Positions 12,233 to 22,914 of a stretch of 64,000 nt of DNA are shown piece by piece. The translations under genes were made by a program, and so were the position numbers. Positions within the stretch are counted from its first letter, which is position 1. Every line of letters starts with the position of its first letter. Below the pieces are notes generated by a model. The model ran no database searches. It was not told the origin of the DNA and was given only the letters and a program-made list of their open reading frames with translations. The DNA lies in NCBI RefSeq assembly GCF_000004075.3, contig NC_026655.2, forward strand, positions 23,421,489 to 23,485,488, written 5' to 3'. Origin of the DNA: Cucumis sativus (taxonomy: Eukaryota; Streptophyta; Magnoliopsida; Cucurbitales; Cucurbitaceae).

Positions 12233-15209
12233 CTAAACTAATTTTACTAAATTATCTTCTTGAGAAAGAGCGATTGGAATGCTTTGCTCATGCCTAAAGA
12301 AATTATAGGGATCCACCTTGGTTTTAATTTGTACCAACCTATTAAAATTGTTACCATAGTATTTCAAACCCCAACTGCTAGCTTGGTCATGGTTTGTGAC
12401 GATGTTTCCGTACTTGTCAGAGTTGGATCCAATATCAAGATCTCTGTAATTGACGTATGCACTTCTAGGTGATTTGGAAACAAAAGGAGCCATGTAACTG
12501 TAAATTTCTCGTATCCAATTTAGATGTCTTGTCTCTACATCCATACTTGGGTCTTCCCATCCAGTAAGGTATGCAATTTTGAACAAGTTTCCAGCTCTAT
12601 GTGAGAAAGAAATTTCGGACTCAGAAATCTCACTCATTCTCCCTCCATAAGGAACAAATAGAACGTTTATTCCTCCTATGTCTTGAGAGTTATTTACTCT
12701 ATTCCATATGCCTTCAATTGCAACTTTGGGCATGGGTTCCTTTACATAATCAGATTTTATTTTTACTTTTTTGCTAGTGATAGGTGGAATCAATGCTGAT
12801 CTATTGAGCAAGGCTTCAACGGGCTCTCCAACCGTAAAATCATTGGCAGCAATAACAACTGATTCAACCCAACTTGCTTCTTTGCACTCTTCCTTTTTTA
12901 AACCCAATTGAGGAAATTTTTCTTTTAGGATTTTCACTGCCTTATTTGCCTTCCCAAGAAATGAAGTGTAGAATATAGCTACTGGCTTTACTTTCCCATC
13001 TACTTCACTTGTCATCTGTCCACCTATATATATATATATCATATATATCAACAATTACCCAGTAAACTCTCTCAAAATCCTATTGTTCTACACGTATAAA
13101 TCCACATTCAAAATCTCAAACAACTAGTCAAAATTCACTTTCTTTTCTTTAACAATAATTGACTTGATTTTTTTAGAGGTCGAAGATTATTCGATCTTCA
13201 AACCTGGCATGTTATTTGTTCAAATAAAATCTTTCATGTCTAGAATAAAAGCAAAGAAATTAAAGGTCTTAAAATAAATAACAATCCTAATGAAAGAAGG
13301 AGGAACCATGCCTAGCTCAAATTCATAAGGAAATTAAAAGAAAATGTGAACAAAATTAAATTGTAATAATGTTGCCACTTCTATAAGTTTATTGCTTTAA
13401 TTGAAAAGAATAAAATTAAAGTTTAATTCTGTAGACTACCTTCCTTATAATCCATGACAAAAAAAAAAAAAAAAAAAAAAGAAAGAAGAAATTGGAATCA
13501 CCAATTATATTGTCCAAACTTTATTTTTTAAACTTTAAACTTTTTTCTCGTAGGGCTGAAGTTTCAATTTATCACACAAATACATAAGAATGAATCTAAA
13601 GTTGCAATATATTGGACCCATTTTTCTCTAATATGTTGTCTGTTAAAAGAAATAAAGAAAGAAAAAAGAGTAAAACTCACTCTTTCATTATCTTCATAGA
13701 AAAATCAATAAAAAGATCATGTTCAATGAATTTCTAATTTCTTTAAGTAAATATTTTGTTTATTTTATTTTATTTTATTTTTGTCTGTTTTTGAGAAAAC
13801 CCCTTCATTAGCCTGAGTTTCTAAGAGGTGGATAATAATCCCCTGACAAGAATTTTAAAAAACAATTAGACTAACTCTTAGATGGTAGCAGGAGATGGCA
13901 AAAAAAAAAAACTATTTTTATTTTTCTCTCTCCCCCATCTTCGTCGTCCTTGTCTCACAGTCTATTCTCTCTCCTCCATTTTTGTTCTTGGAAATGAATC
14001 TAAAGAACGAGGAGAGAAAGTAGGGTGAGAGAAAAGAAGAAGAACCAAGGATGGAGGAGAGAGGAGGGATGTGAATGAAGAAGAACGAAAATGGAAAGAG
14101 AAATAAGACGAAGTGTGAGTGAAAAAAAAAGTTTAAAACATGAAAAAATTAAGACAAGGTATTTTTTCCAAAAGCCTATTTCTTTTTTATTGTTTTCAAT
14201 CTTTAATCTGGTGTAGTGTGATCTTCAGTGAAAAAATTAAATGATGAAAAAAGAAACAAATTATTCCAAAGAAAAAAATAATTGTATAAATAATATTAAA
14301 AAAATACGTTGAAAGAGAAATACCAATGGTAAGGACTCCATGTGCTATATTTTTTTCCAATTTGTAACCCACATATTGCCACTGATGGATTAGATTGATT
14401 GCATCTTCTTCGAAAGTTCTGCTACTTGAGCAAAACGTCACCGTCGCCGGAACCGGAACCAGCTTGACCTTCCACGCCACCACAATTCCAAAGCTCCCTC
14501 CTCCGCCGCCTCTAATTGCCCAAAACAAATCCTCTCCCATCGATTCCCTATCATGAAACTCCCCATTTGCATCAACCAAATAAGCGTCTATTACATTATC
14601 GGCTGCCAAACCATATTTCCTCAGTAACAGGCCATATCCCCCACCACTAAGGTACCCACCAAAACAAACAGTCGGACAAGCCCCTCCCGGAAAGGTCAAG
14701 GTTGGACTTTTTTCAGCAATTCTGTAGTAAAGTTCTCCTAGAGTAGCCGCTGACTGAACCCATGCGGTTCTTCTTTTGACGTCGACCGTGATAGACCTTA
14801 GATTAATAAGATCAACAACGATGAATGGGAGGTAGGCAACGTAAGAAAGACCCTCGAAGTCGTGACCACCGCTTCGGATTCGGATTTGAAGGCCTTGAGA
14901 CTTGGAGCAAATGACAGCTGCTTGAATGTGGGAAATATTTGATGGGGTTATGATGAGGATTGGTTTTGGGGTGTTGGGAGTTGAGAATCTGTGGTTTCTA
15001 ATGGACAAGTTTAGGACTGAGGAATAGGAAGAGTTGTTTTGAGTGTAAATAAGTTTGGCAATAGATGAACTATGTGGAGAGTGATGAAGTAGACATTGAA
15101 GAAACTCTTCATGTTTGTCAGAAGAAGCTGCATTGAATAATGAAAATGATGAACATATAACAATGAAAGCAATTAGAGAAAGATGGATTGATGGAGAAGA
15201 CTTCTTCAT
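12233..15209 (-). CDS. BBE-like FAD-linked oxidoreductase, copy B (2 exons, inverted)
   Basis: Exon 1 is 15209-14324 and exon 2 is 13023-12233 on the minus strand. A 1300-base phase-1 intron lies at the same codon as in the other copies. The product has 558 residues. Residues 1 to about 29 are a signal peptide; Cys39/Cys101 match the conserved disulfide. His116 (RSGGHDFEGLSY) and Cys178 (ACPTVCFGGYLSGGGYG) are the flavin-linking pair. The residues after Cys178 are unusual: Cys and Phe replace Gly and Val of copy A, and Tyr186 replaces the conserved His that contacts FAD. Ala446 occupies the usual Gln/Glu catalytic-base position; Tyr485/Tyr488 in AYVNYRDLDIG are kept. The C-terminus ends with a charged tail (EDNLVKLV). 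Exon 1 is most like copy A, so A and B are probably an inverted duplicate pair. The open frame suggests it is expressed, but flavin binding or activity may differ. Confidence 0.88.
13456..13480. repeat. Poly(A) run in intron of copy B
   Basis: More than 20 consecutive A on the plus strand, which is a T run in the intron of copy B as transcribed. A simple repeat, possibly a scar of a retroposed insert, with nothing further to support that. Confidence 0.8.
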
Positions 15210-18200
15210 GGCGATTTTATTTGAGGTTTTTGTGATTCAAATTTCCACTACTTATGGTTATGGTGTGGTTTTAATTTGTGTGGAGATTTCAAACTCATTA
15301 TTACTTAAATAATGTTAAATTGCAAATTATTGGGGGAAATAATATCTATCTCCATCTCTCTCGCTAATGAAGTAATATCTCTATCTCTATCATAATTTAA
15401 AAAGGTATACTCTAATTTTTCACTTTACATATTGCCATTGCATTTTAAGAAAATGCCTATTTAACCTCTATCTCTCACCCTTCGTCATTGTTATATTATT
15501 GTTAGGATGATGTTTGACTACGTCTTTTCTGATTTTACCACATCATTACAATGAATCAATGGAAATGTATCTTTTCAGTAAAACATCCCTTCTCTCCATA
15601 ACTATCTTCTCCATTTGAAACATGTAAATTTACATCAAAATCATCCTAAAATAGGAAAAATATATAGTCTACTTTTCAAATTTTCCTTATTTTCATTTTG
15701 ATTGTCAAATATATATATATATATATATATTTTTTTGTATTGATTAGGCATATCATCCATATTTCTACATTTCATTTTTTTTATGTTGAAAAAGATATCA
15801 ACAATCCTTCTATGGAAGACAACTTTGAATGTCATCTAAAATTTTTATAGTATCAATTTATCATCTAAAATTTATTTTATTTTGTTATATAGATTTGAGT
15901 TATTTTTAAACATAAATTTTGAATGGGTAGAAAAATCCGTTTTTGTTTAATCCCCTTTCCTTGGAGAGACCATCGATAGAAATTAGAAAAATCCTTTTCA
16001 TTTAGCTCTTTGGAATCAAATTATTTATGTATTCTTTCATGTTTTCAAATTTAACACCATTTTTATCTTTGATGACATGACAACAATAACAATAGTGATA
16101 GTGATGAGCATCACATATATCTTAAACTTTTCATTTAGATTTATTCTCAAGTGTATTTATATAGCAATACTTTGTTATGTCTATATATTTATTTGTTATG
16201 TCTTATAGTATTTTAAAAAGAGTGAACTTTAAAAGTTTTAAATATTATTGTTTTTTTTATTTACGTGTGATATCAGTCTACAAAAAATTTTTTTCAATAA
16301 TTTAATTTAAAAGCAATTATTAGATATTTTAAAAATAAAGAAAGAAAAAAAGAAAAAAAAAACAATTATTAAAGGAGCCCACGGTCTTACACCAATGTTG
16401 CAAGAAGATATTTACGTATGATTGGTGACACCGATGGATTTTGTATAGGTCCGCTCCTTAATTTTATCGTTATTATATAATATGTATAAAAAAGCTATTT
16501 AACTAATTGTGTTTGTCAGTCTTCAATTTACTATAGATGGTAAATATTTTGTAAATTTTGGTATTTTTAAAAATTTTCCTAAAATAATTTTATATGGAAT
16601 ATAAAAATTGGTAAAAAGATCGAAACACTGAGTTTTGCTCAAAAACTCATACTAGATAACAATTGTTATCATTAATAGTTGTTATTACTAAATATCATTG
16701 GTAGTTATTATTAGTGATAACTTCCGATTCGAGAAGAATGTTATTAATTGCTATCACTAACTAATAGCGTCTATCAGTGGTGCTGCTATCATTGATAACT
16801 TTTAATTTAAAATTTTCTATTGGTTGCTATCATTGATAGTTAATCTCATTCATAATTTTCAATTTGAGAAATGTGTTATCAGTTGCAATCATTGATAGCT
16901 TTTAATTTGAGAAATTTAATATTTATGAGTTTCACAAATTGACAACTTTCAGTTCAAGAAATTTATTATCAATTGCTATCATTGGTAACTGCTATAAGTG
17001 GCGGGAACACATATATTGAAGGCTAATTAAACTTGGAATTCTAAAATGGCTTAAAAAATTATTGGTCAATATTTGCAGATATTTTAAACTTGTGTTATAT
17101 TTTAACTTATATTATTTTCTTGATTTCGCTACTTGCTATAGTTTTTCATATTCGGTTGCTTGTATTAAAGTGAAAGCAGTCAACAAAGGTTCACAACAAT
17201 AGTTGTCAGAGAAACGTTCACTAGAAGTTGGTCGTCGGAGATCACGAAGATGTGGTTGGCAGTTGTTCAACAACAATTGTTAAGAAATGGTTGTGGGAGG
17301 TTATCACTGAAAAATGGTTATCAAAAGTTGGTAAATGGCGGTCATCGAAAAAAGTCATTGAAAGTTAGCTGACTAATTACTAGAATGTGATTACAAAAAA
17401 TCAATAACCAAAGGTTCTCGATGAAGATCCCTAAAAAATGGTCGTTGGAAGATTATTTCGTGATCTAATAGCCTTATGATTACTTTTTAATTTCCATTCC
17501 ATTATCTTATATTCTTTTATACGATATGTTATCATTTGATTGTTTTTTTTATTTTCTTCTCTTATCTTTTCACACATAATTAATAGTTTACGTTATTTCC
17601 ATTTCAATTTTATTTTTTTCCTGTCAATTAGTGAGTATTGAAAAGTTGAAACAATTTATTTGAAGGAAATTAACAAAAGTTGAAATAACTGTCAAATCTT
17701 AAATTTAGTTTTAATAATGACAAATAAAAACCGATAAACATATTTTTAATTTATAGTTGTTTTAATCTTTTAAAAATTAATTAACATACCTTAAATACTA
17801 AAAAAAATAAGTAATTTAAGGAAATATTAAAGTTAAAAGTGTAAATATTAAAATATAGACACCGGTTACAATAAAATTCAAATTATCTAAAAATAAAATT
17901 GTAATCCTATAAAACTTAAGAATTAAATAGAAACATAAATCTCAACCTACTAAAAATAAAAAATATTTTAAAATTTAGAAAATAAAAAATATTTTAAAAT
18001 TTAGAGAGTGAATTAGAACTAAAATCCAAAATGTAAGAGCAAAAACATCCATCCAAATGGTTTGGAGTTTGAACTTTGCACTATAACCCTAGAAATATTT
18101 TTGGACTTCATCACGAAACAATCTTCACAAAAAATTTAATCAATTAAAAACTAAACAGAATGAAAATCAGCCCAATATATTATTTACTAATATCTCTTTT

Positions 18201-18684
18201 AAAAAGAAACATTAATAGAAAAAATAATAATAATACATCTTCGAAAAAGAAGCAAAATATATATCTTTTGAAGTGAATGGTTAAGGTTCATTTCTCGAAA
18301 TATCTATCTCATTCGACTCGAATCGAATCTTGTTTGTCAAAGCTAAGTGGCCCTTATATTCATTCATTTGGTTGTCCATATAATAAATGCGCAAAGAAAA
18401 AACACAGCACGTGAAATTGCTACTTCAAAATGGTAGTGTCAGAAAAGGCAAGGGGATAAGGCTCAAAGTATTATAACATTAGAGCTTGAATATATATAAA
18501 GGAAATTGTTGCTAATAGCAACTTTATGAAATTTCATTGTTTTTAAGAATTAGCAATTCCATTAGAAATAATTTGCAATCATACTCTTTCTTCCATGTGT
18601 TTCAAAAATTTTAATTACTTCTTACCTTAGTTGATTATCAGTTACACTGCTATGACAGAACTTTTAGCATATAAATTTTAATTT
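15210..18684. other. Gene-free spacer with a TATC-rich repeat
   Basis: Upstream flank of copy B (a weak TATTTAAG motif near 15,300 could be its TATA box), then AT-rich spacer with a TA run at 15,710-15,730. A degenerate repeat built on GCTATCATTGATAG lies at 16,640-17,000. A GTTG/TCGG-rich stretch with no reading frame occurs at 17,170-17,460. No gene found. Confidence 0.5.
16640..17000. repeat. Degenerate tandem repeat built on GCTATCATTGATAG
   Basis: At least five copies of a unit of roughly 60-70 bases, each with a TTGCTATCA(C/T)TGATAG-like core followed by CTTTYAATTTGAGAAAT. Similar TCTATCA cores recur near 43,190-43,330, 44,650-44,745, 50,960-51,030 and 63,220-63,310, so this is a dispersed family. 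Confidence 0.6.
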
Positions 18685-18930
18685 TGCTATTGAAATAGCT
18701 TTTCTGGCTATATTTTCGGCTACTCCACTCATTTCATAAAGTATTCTACCTGGTTTAACAACAGCTACCCAATATTCGGGGGATCCTTTCCCTGAACCCA
18801 TACGTGTTTCTGTGGGTCTTAGTGTAACGGGTTTGTCTGGAAATATACGTACCCATATTTTTCCACCGCGTCGTGCATTTCGTGTCATTGCCCTTCGTCC
18901 GGCTTCGATTTGTCTAGATGTGATCCAAGC
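18685..18930 (-). pseudogene. Plastid rpl16 fragment in the nuclear genome (NUPT)
   Basis: The minus strand encodes 82 residues matching the middle and end of chloroplast ribosomal protein L16: [60 protein letters not shown], ending in [11 protein letters not shown]. Similarity stops sharply at both sides. The N-terminal part and the last residues of L16 are missing, and the neighbouring sequence is nuclear spacer. The frame is open and extends to 18975-18664 by chance, but there is no transit peptide and no L16 start, so a functional product is unlikely. A few substitutions against the usual plastid protein suggest the transfer is not very recent. Confidence 0.85.
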
Positions 18931-20849
18931 GACTTTAGAGATAATAATTACGTGTGTATAAGAACGTTTTTTCAAAATGTAAATATAGAAAAATGTATGG
19001 ATATTGATTTTCTAATGCTTTTTGGATAAGGTTACAAGAGGAACTTTCCTCCACTGGTTGCGAAACCCTTTTGGATTGCCATCGTTACAGTGTTAAAGAA
19101 AATGTCCTTTGCAGATTTTTTTTATGATTGAACTTGAATTTATCTTCAAATTTCTCCGTACAGTTATTGAAATTAGATAATCAAATTATCAAACTCTTCC
19201 CCCGAAATCAAATTTAAAAATGAATTGAAGTAATATTGAACTTTTATTGTATGACTCTAATACCAATTATTGCATTACAACTTGAAAGTCTATTTATAAA
19301 CTTTGAATTTGAAACACTAAAGAAACAAAAAATTGAAAGATAAGATTGAATCAGATAAAACAGGACCCCTTAATCCGATAAGATTTTTTTAAAAAGAAGA
19401 TACGATCAAATCAGATACGATTAAATCAGATAGGTCATGACTCCTTATTCTCTATTTTTTTTTTTTAAATCCTAAATCCTAAATTTATTTTAACAAATAG
19501 TAAAAGATTAATGGTGGATAAGAATCCACCTACATACAAAGGCTAATTAAAAGTGTGGATAAGAATCCACCTACATACAAAGGCTAATTAAAAGTGTGAA
19601 GAAAAAGTGTAAAAAATTCTAGCACTTATTTTATACTTTATATATTATAATATTAGTATATTGATATTATCTTTTAACATTGATTATAGTTGTATAGTAT
19701 TATTGACTTACATAATTATTATCTACATTACTAATTAGGAAGAAATATGACAAAATATGGATTTGTCAGCTGCCATCGATCTAAGAAGAAATTGAAGTTT
19801 TCTGTCCATTCTTGAAGAATATATTTATTGTCCTTTCTTGCAAGTGGTAAATCGTGTATACTATTAATCTCATTTCTTACACCCGATTGATGATTATTGT
19901 GAGTTACGATCAAGACCATCAAACGTAGTCGAAAACTCCATAGTAAACTAAAATATTTACAAAGTTTATTCATTAATTATACTAATGATGAGAATACACA
20001 TTACAATATTTTTTAATTATTGTTATGCAAAATGATGTTTATGAAAAGGTATTGCGAAAAAGATTTTATAAGACCTCACTAAATTTTTTAGACTTACGTT
20101 TTAAAAATTCTATCTTTCAGGACTTAGGCGTTGAGGCCAGAAAGGAGAGGAAGTTTGGGCTTGCTAGATGAGAAGCTGACAGGTGTTTTAGTTTAAGTTG
20201 TTAATTTTTGGTTAAGTGTTGTATCTTTATGTTCTTGTACTAAACGGCTTGTGGGTAGTAAAAAAGTTTAAAGTTTGTTCATCTATTCAGCTTTAAGTTC
20301 TTTTTCGCCTAAGTGTTTATATGAAGTTAAGTGTTTTAGCAGTTCAACCAACTAAGTTAAGAAAGTTAAGACAAGTGTCTTTGGCGTTAGACCGCATCAA
20401 GGATGCTCGAGTCACACCGCGTCCTTTGAAACAAGCAAGTAGGTCTGCAGGGTAGGTTGTGACCATTTTACTTTTTTCGAGTAGTTAGTCATTGAATTGA
20501 CTTCTGATTGTTACTTTTATGTCATTTTATAATTAGAGTGATAGAAAGAAATTTTGAGGTGAAAAAATGTGTAATGACAAGTAAATAAAATTTAGAGATA
20601 TAGATAAAAATGTTTTAGAGAGAAAAGTAAACAATGTAACTTTAGAAGAATGAAAGAAAAATATTTATTTTGAGAAAAATTAGTTATTTAAGTTTATCCT
20701 AACCTATATGATAAATATGGATCGACACAAAAGCTTATAATTCAAGTACAATATAGGTTGTGAATTCCAACCACACGTACCCTTCTAATTGTGTAAAATC
20801 ACCTTGAATGGAAAAGTGTGAATTATTAGATTAATCTTGATCATGATAG
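18931..20849. other. Gene-free spacer with LTR-like debris and a 41-bp duplication
   Basis: No gene. An exact 41-bp tandem duplication lies at 19,514-19,595. Sequence at about 20,040-20,160 matches, with substitutions, the reverse complement of 35,640-35,760 and also 21,510-21,640, so it is a dispersed LTR-like piece. A GC-richer stretch at 20,380-20,460 is probably part of the same debris. Confidence 0.5.
19514..19595. repeat. Exact tandem duplication, 2 x 41 bp
   Basis: Copies at 19,514-19,554 and 19,555-19,595 are identical, each beginning GTGGATAAGAATCCACC, which itself contains a short inverted repeat (GGAT...ATCC). Identity implies a recent event. Confidence 0.95.
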
Positions 20850-21145
20850 GTGGAAAAATTTTACATGGAAAGAAGGCAAAACAAATCCAGCAGCTTTATT
20901 CTTCTTTTTGCATCTTGGAAAGGTAGATGAGCTTGCATCAATCCTCAACATAACTTTTCCTATCTTGGGTTCGGTAAAAAAAAGAAAAGAAAAAAGAAAA
21001 CACTGCATAGAAACAAATTAGCATGGAATCAGCCCTAATCATGGGCACTGGCTTTAATTTCAACTAGGGCCATTCCAAGATCTACTAAGTAAAGCATCTT
21101 TAACCAACGGAAGCACAAAAAATCAAATCGGGTGTACGAACTAAC
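20850..21145 (+). pseudogene. BBE-like relic: start of exon 2 only
   Basis: ATAG|GTGGAAAAAT reproduces the intron-exon 2 border of the intact copies. After a frameshift the translation gives EGKTNPAALFFF, LGKVDELASILNITFP and then, past an A-rich insertion, pieces equivalent to C-KET-WIESALIM and a degenerate LLSKASLTNGSTK. The match ends at about 21,145, roughly one third into exon 2. There is no first exon upstream within the preceding 5 kb. The relic has at least one frameshift, in-frame stops and the insertion, so it is non-functional. It lies between copies B and C on the plus strand and marks a sixth, lost member of the cluster. Confidence 0.8.
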
Positions 21146-22051
21146 ATGTTGATAAGTAGTTGATTTATGCGTTGAAATGAATGTATAAAGCTTAGCGGCC
21201 AGAGCAACAAGGATAAATCTGTATGTTCTTGGATGTTGTTGATACAGTAGTCAAGCGTGAGATAATGAAACCAAGCCTAGAAAAAGATTCGTAATCCTTG
21301 GAGAAATGAATGATGGTTAACTAATGTGGGTTTATGTGAAATTGTTATGTTATAAATATGTCTGTTAAGCATAAAGAAAAGTTTATACGAAATGAAATGA
21401 TTTGATTTATTTATGCGAAAAGATGTATTGTGAAATGATATTATGTGAAACGATATATTTATATGATTTTGATATGTTTTTTTTTTTTTTTTTGTTATAT
21501 TGAATCGCTTTCCAAAATTATGTATATGAAAAAGTATTGCGAAAATGATTTCATAAAACCCACTAAATTTTTTAGACTTATTCTTTCAAAATTTATCTTC
21601 TAGGACTTAGGCATTGAGGTCAAGAATATCAAAACTGCAGGCGTCAAGTATTGTCAGTTTTGTAGTAGTGTAAAAAGTTTAAAATTAGGCGTTTTTGCAC
21701 AACTTGGGTAAACTTCTAACCTTTATTGAATATTGAATAGCCGGTAGGATTTGAGTTTAGGAAGTTGTTAATGTGCTATATCAAAGCAATTTCAACAAGC
21801 TTTCGATAAGGTTTTAGGTAAACATAGTGAGTTCTCTTAGAGTTCTTGAATACCCATTTTGTTTTGTCATAAAATTAATGTTACCCATAATGTTTTGGAT
21901 GAAATGTTGAAAATTGAAAAGATTTTAAAGAAATTTTCAGCAGAGTTTAAGATTGTTTAGATGTCTCTTGGTAAGTTCAATGCTTATTCTTGTTAACTTT
22001 AGAATGTCCAATAAGTTCAAACATTAAGATAAAATTATCCATGGTAGACGT
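21146..22051. other. Spacer with a copy of the dispersed LTR-like piece
   Basis: Sequence at 21,510-21,640 (AAGTATTGCGAAAATGATTT ... GGACTTAGGCATTGAGGTC) repeats the one at 20,040-20,160. Between them is a T run and AT-rich DNA. No gene. Confidence 0.5.
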
Positions 22052-22380
22052 CACTACTACAAATTTGGCCTTTTTTGATGTGCAAAACACGTTAATAAAT
22101 GTCTACCTTGATGGTCTTTGCCCATCAAGTAGGTAAACATCAAGAAAGTCTGACTATCAAGAAAACTAGGGTCAAAACATGTCATCAAAAACTCTTTCCT
22201 GATGGTTTAGGCCTTCAAGAAAAGAGACTTTGAATTTTTTTACCAATCAAGGAAACTTAAATTAAAGCCCATCAAGAAAACTCATTTTCTTGATGGCCAA
22301 AACATGTCATCAACAACTCTTCCTTAATAGTATTGACTAGCAAGAAAATGAAACTTTGATGTTTTTTTTCCATCAAGAAA
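22052..22380. mobile_element. CACTA-type transposon terminus with subterminal repeats
   Basis: Begins CACTACTACAAATTTGGCC, a CACTA-like terminus. The next 320 bases contain about eight direct copies of a CATCAAGAAA-like motif and three inverted copies (CTTGATGG/CCTGATGG). Such short subterminal repeats are the known transposase-binding regions of En/Spm elements. A second CACTA-like terminus follows immediately at 22,381. Confidence 0.6.
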
Positions 22381-22914
22381 CACTACAACAAATTTTCCTT
22401 TTAATAGAATCCAATCATAGCATTTTTATTAACACACACTATCGAAACTAGGGGAAAAAAAAAGCAGAAAAGCATAATATTAAAAGCGAAAAAGTTTTCA
22501 TTTCTTTTTTTAGGGTTTGCCCGCATTACGCTTCCCCTAAATAGTCGTCGCTTTCATCACACATCGTCTCTTTGTTCTCTGTTCGTCGTCTCTCTACTGT
22601 TCAAACTTCTATTTCTCGCTTCAATCTCTCAGACGCAAATCTCTCGACTTCATCTGGGTCTCTCTTGGTGGTGGTACTGCTCTTTCTTCGCTAGGTAATA
22701 GGGTTATTTCGATTTTGGTACATAAGTTTGTTAACTTTTACACTTTTTGAGGTTTTGGCTTCATGGGTTGTTGTTGGTTTTGTTTCTTTGTGAATAACTA
22801 TGAATGTTTGGGGACTTTTTTTAATGAGCAATTTGTACAGGGCTTTGGTTTTGCAAGTGATGTCTTTCTTATTTCAAGAACAAAAACAACAAAAACTAGC
22901 TGATGTGTAGCAAT
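22381..22914 (+). mobile_element. Second CACTA-like start followed by a leader-like segment
   Basis: CACTACAACAAATTTTCC at 22,381 resembles the terminus at 22,052. It is followed at about 22,500-22,700 by CT-rich sequence (TCTCTCTACTG, TCAATCTCTCAGACGC, CATCTGGGTCTCTCTTGG) and TTCGCTAG|GTAATAGGG, which looks like a 5' untranslated exon with a splice donor. No transposase coding sequence is visible downstream in the window; a repeat array takes its place. Confidence 0.4.

Noticed and set aside
18664..18975. Functional nuclear gene for ribosomal protein L16
   Set aside because: Both protein ends are missing, there is no transit peptide, and the similarity ends abruptly inside the frame.
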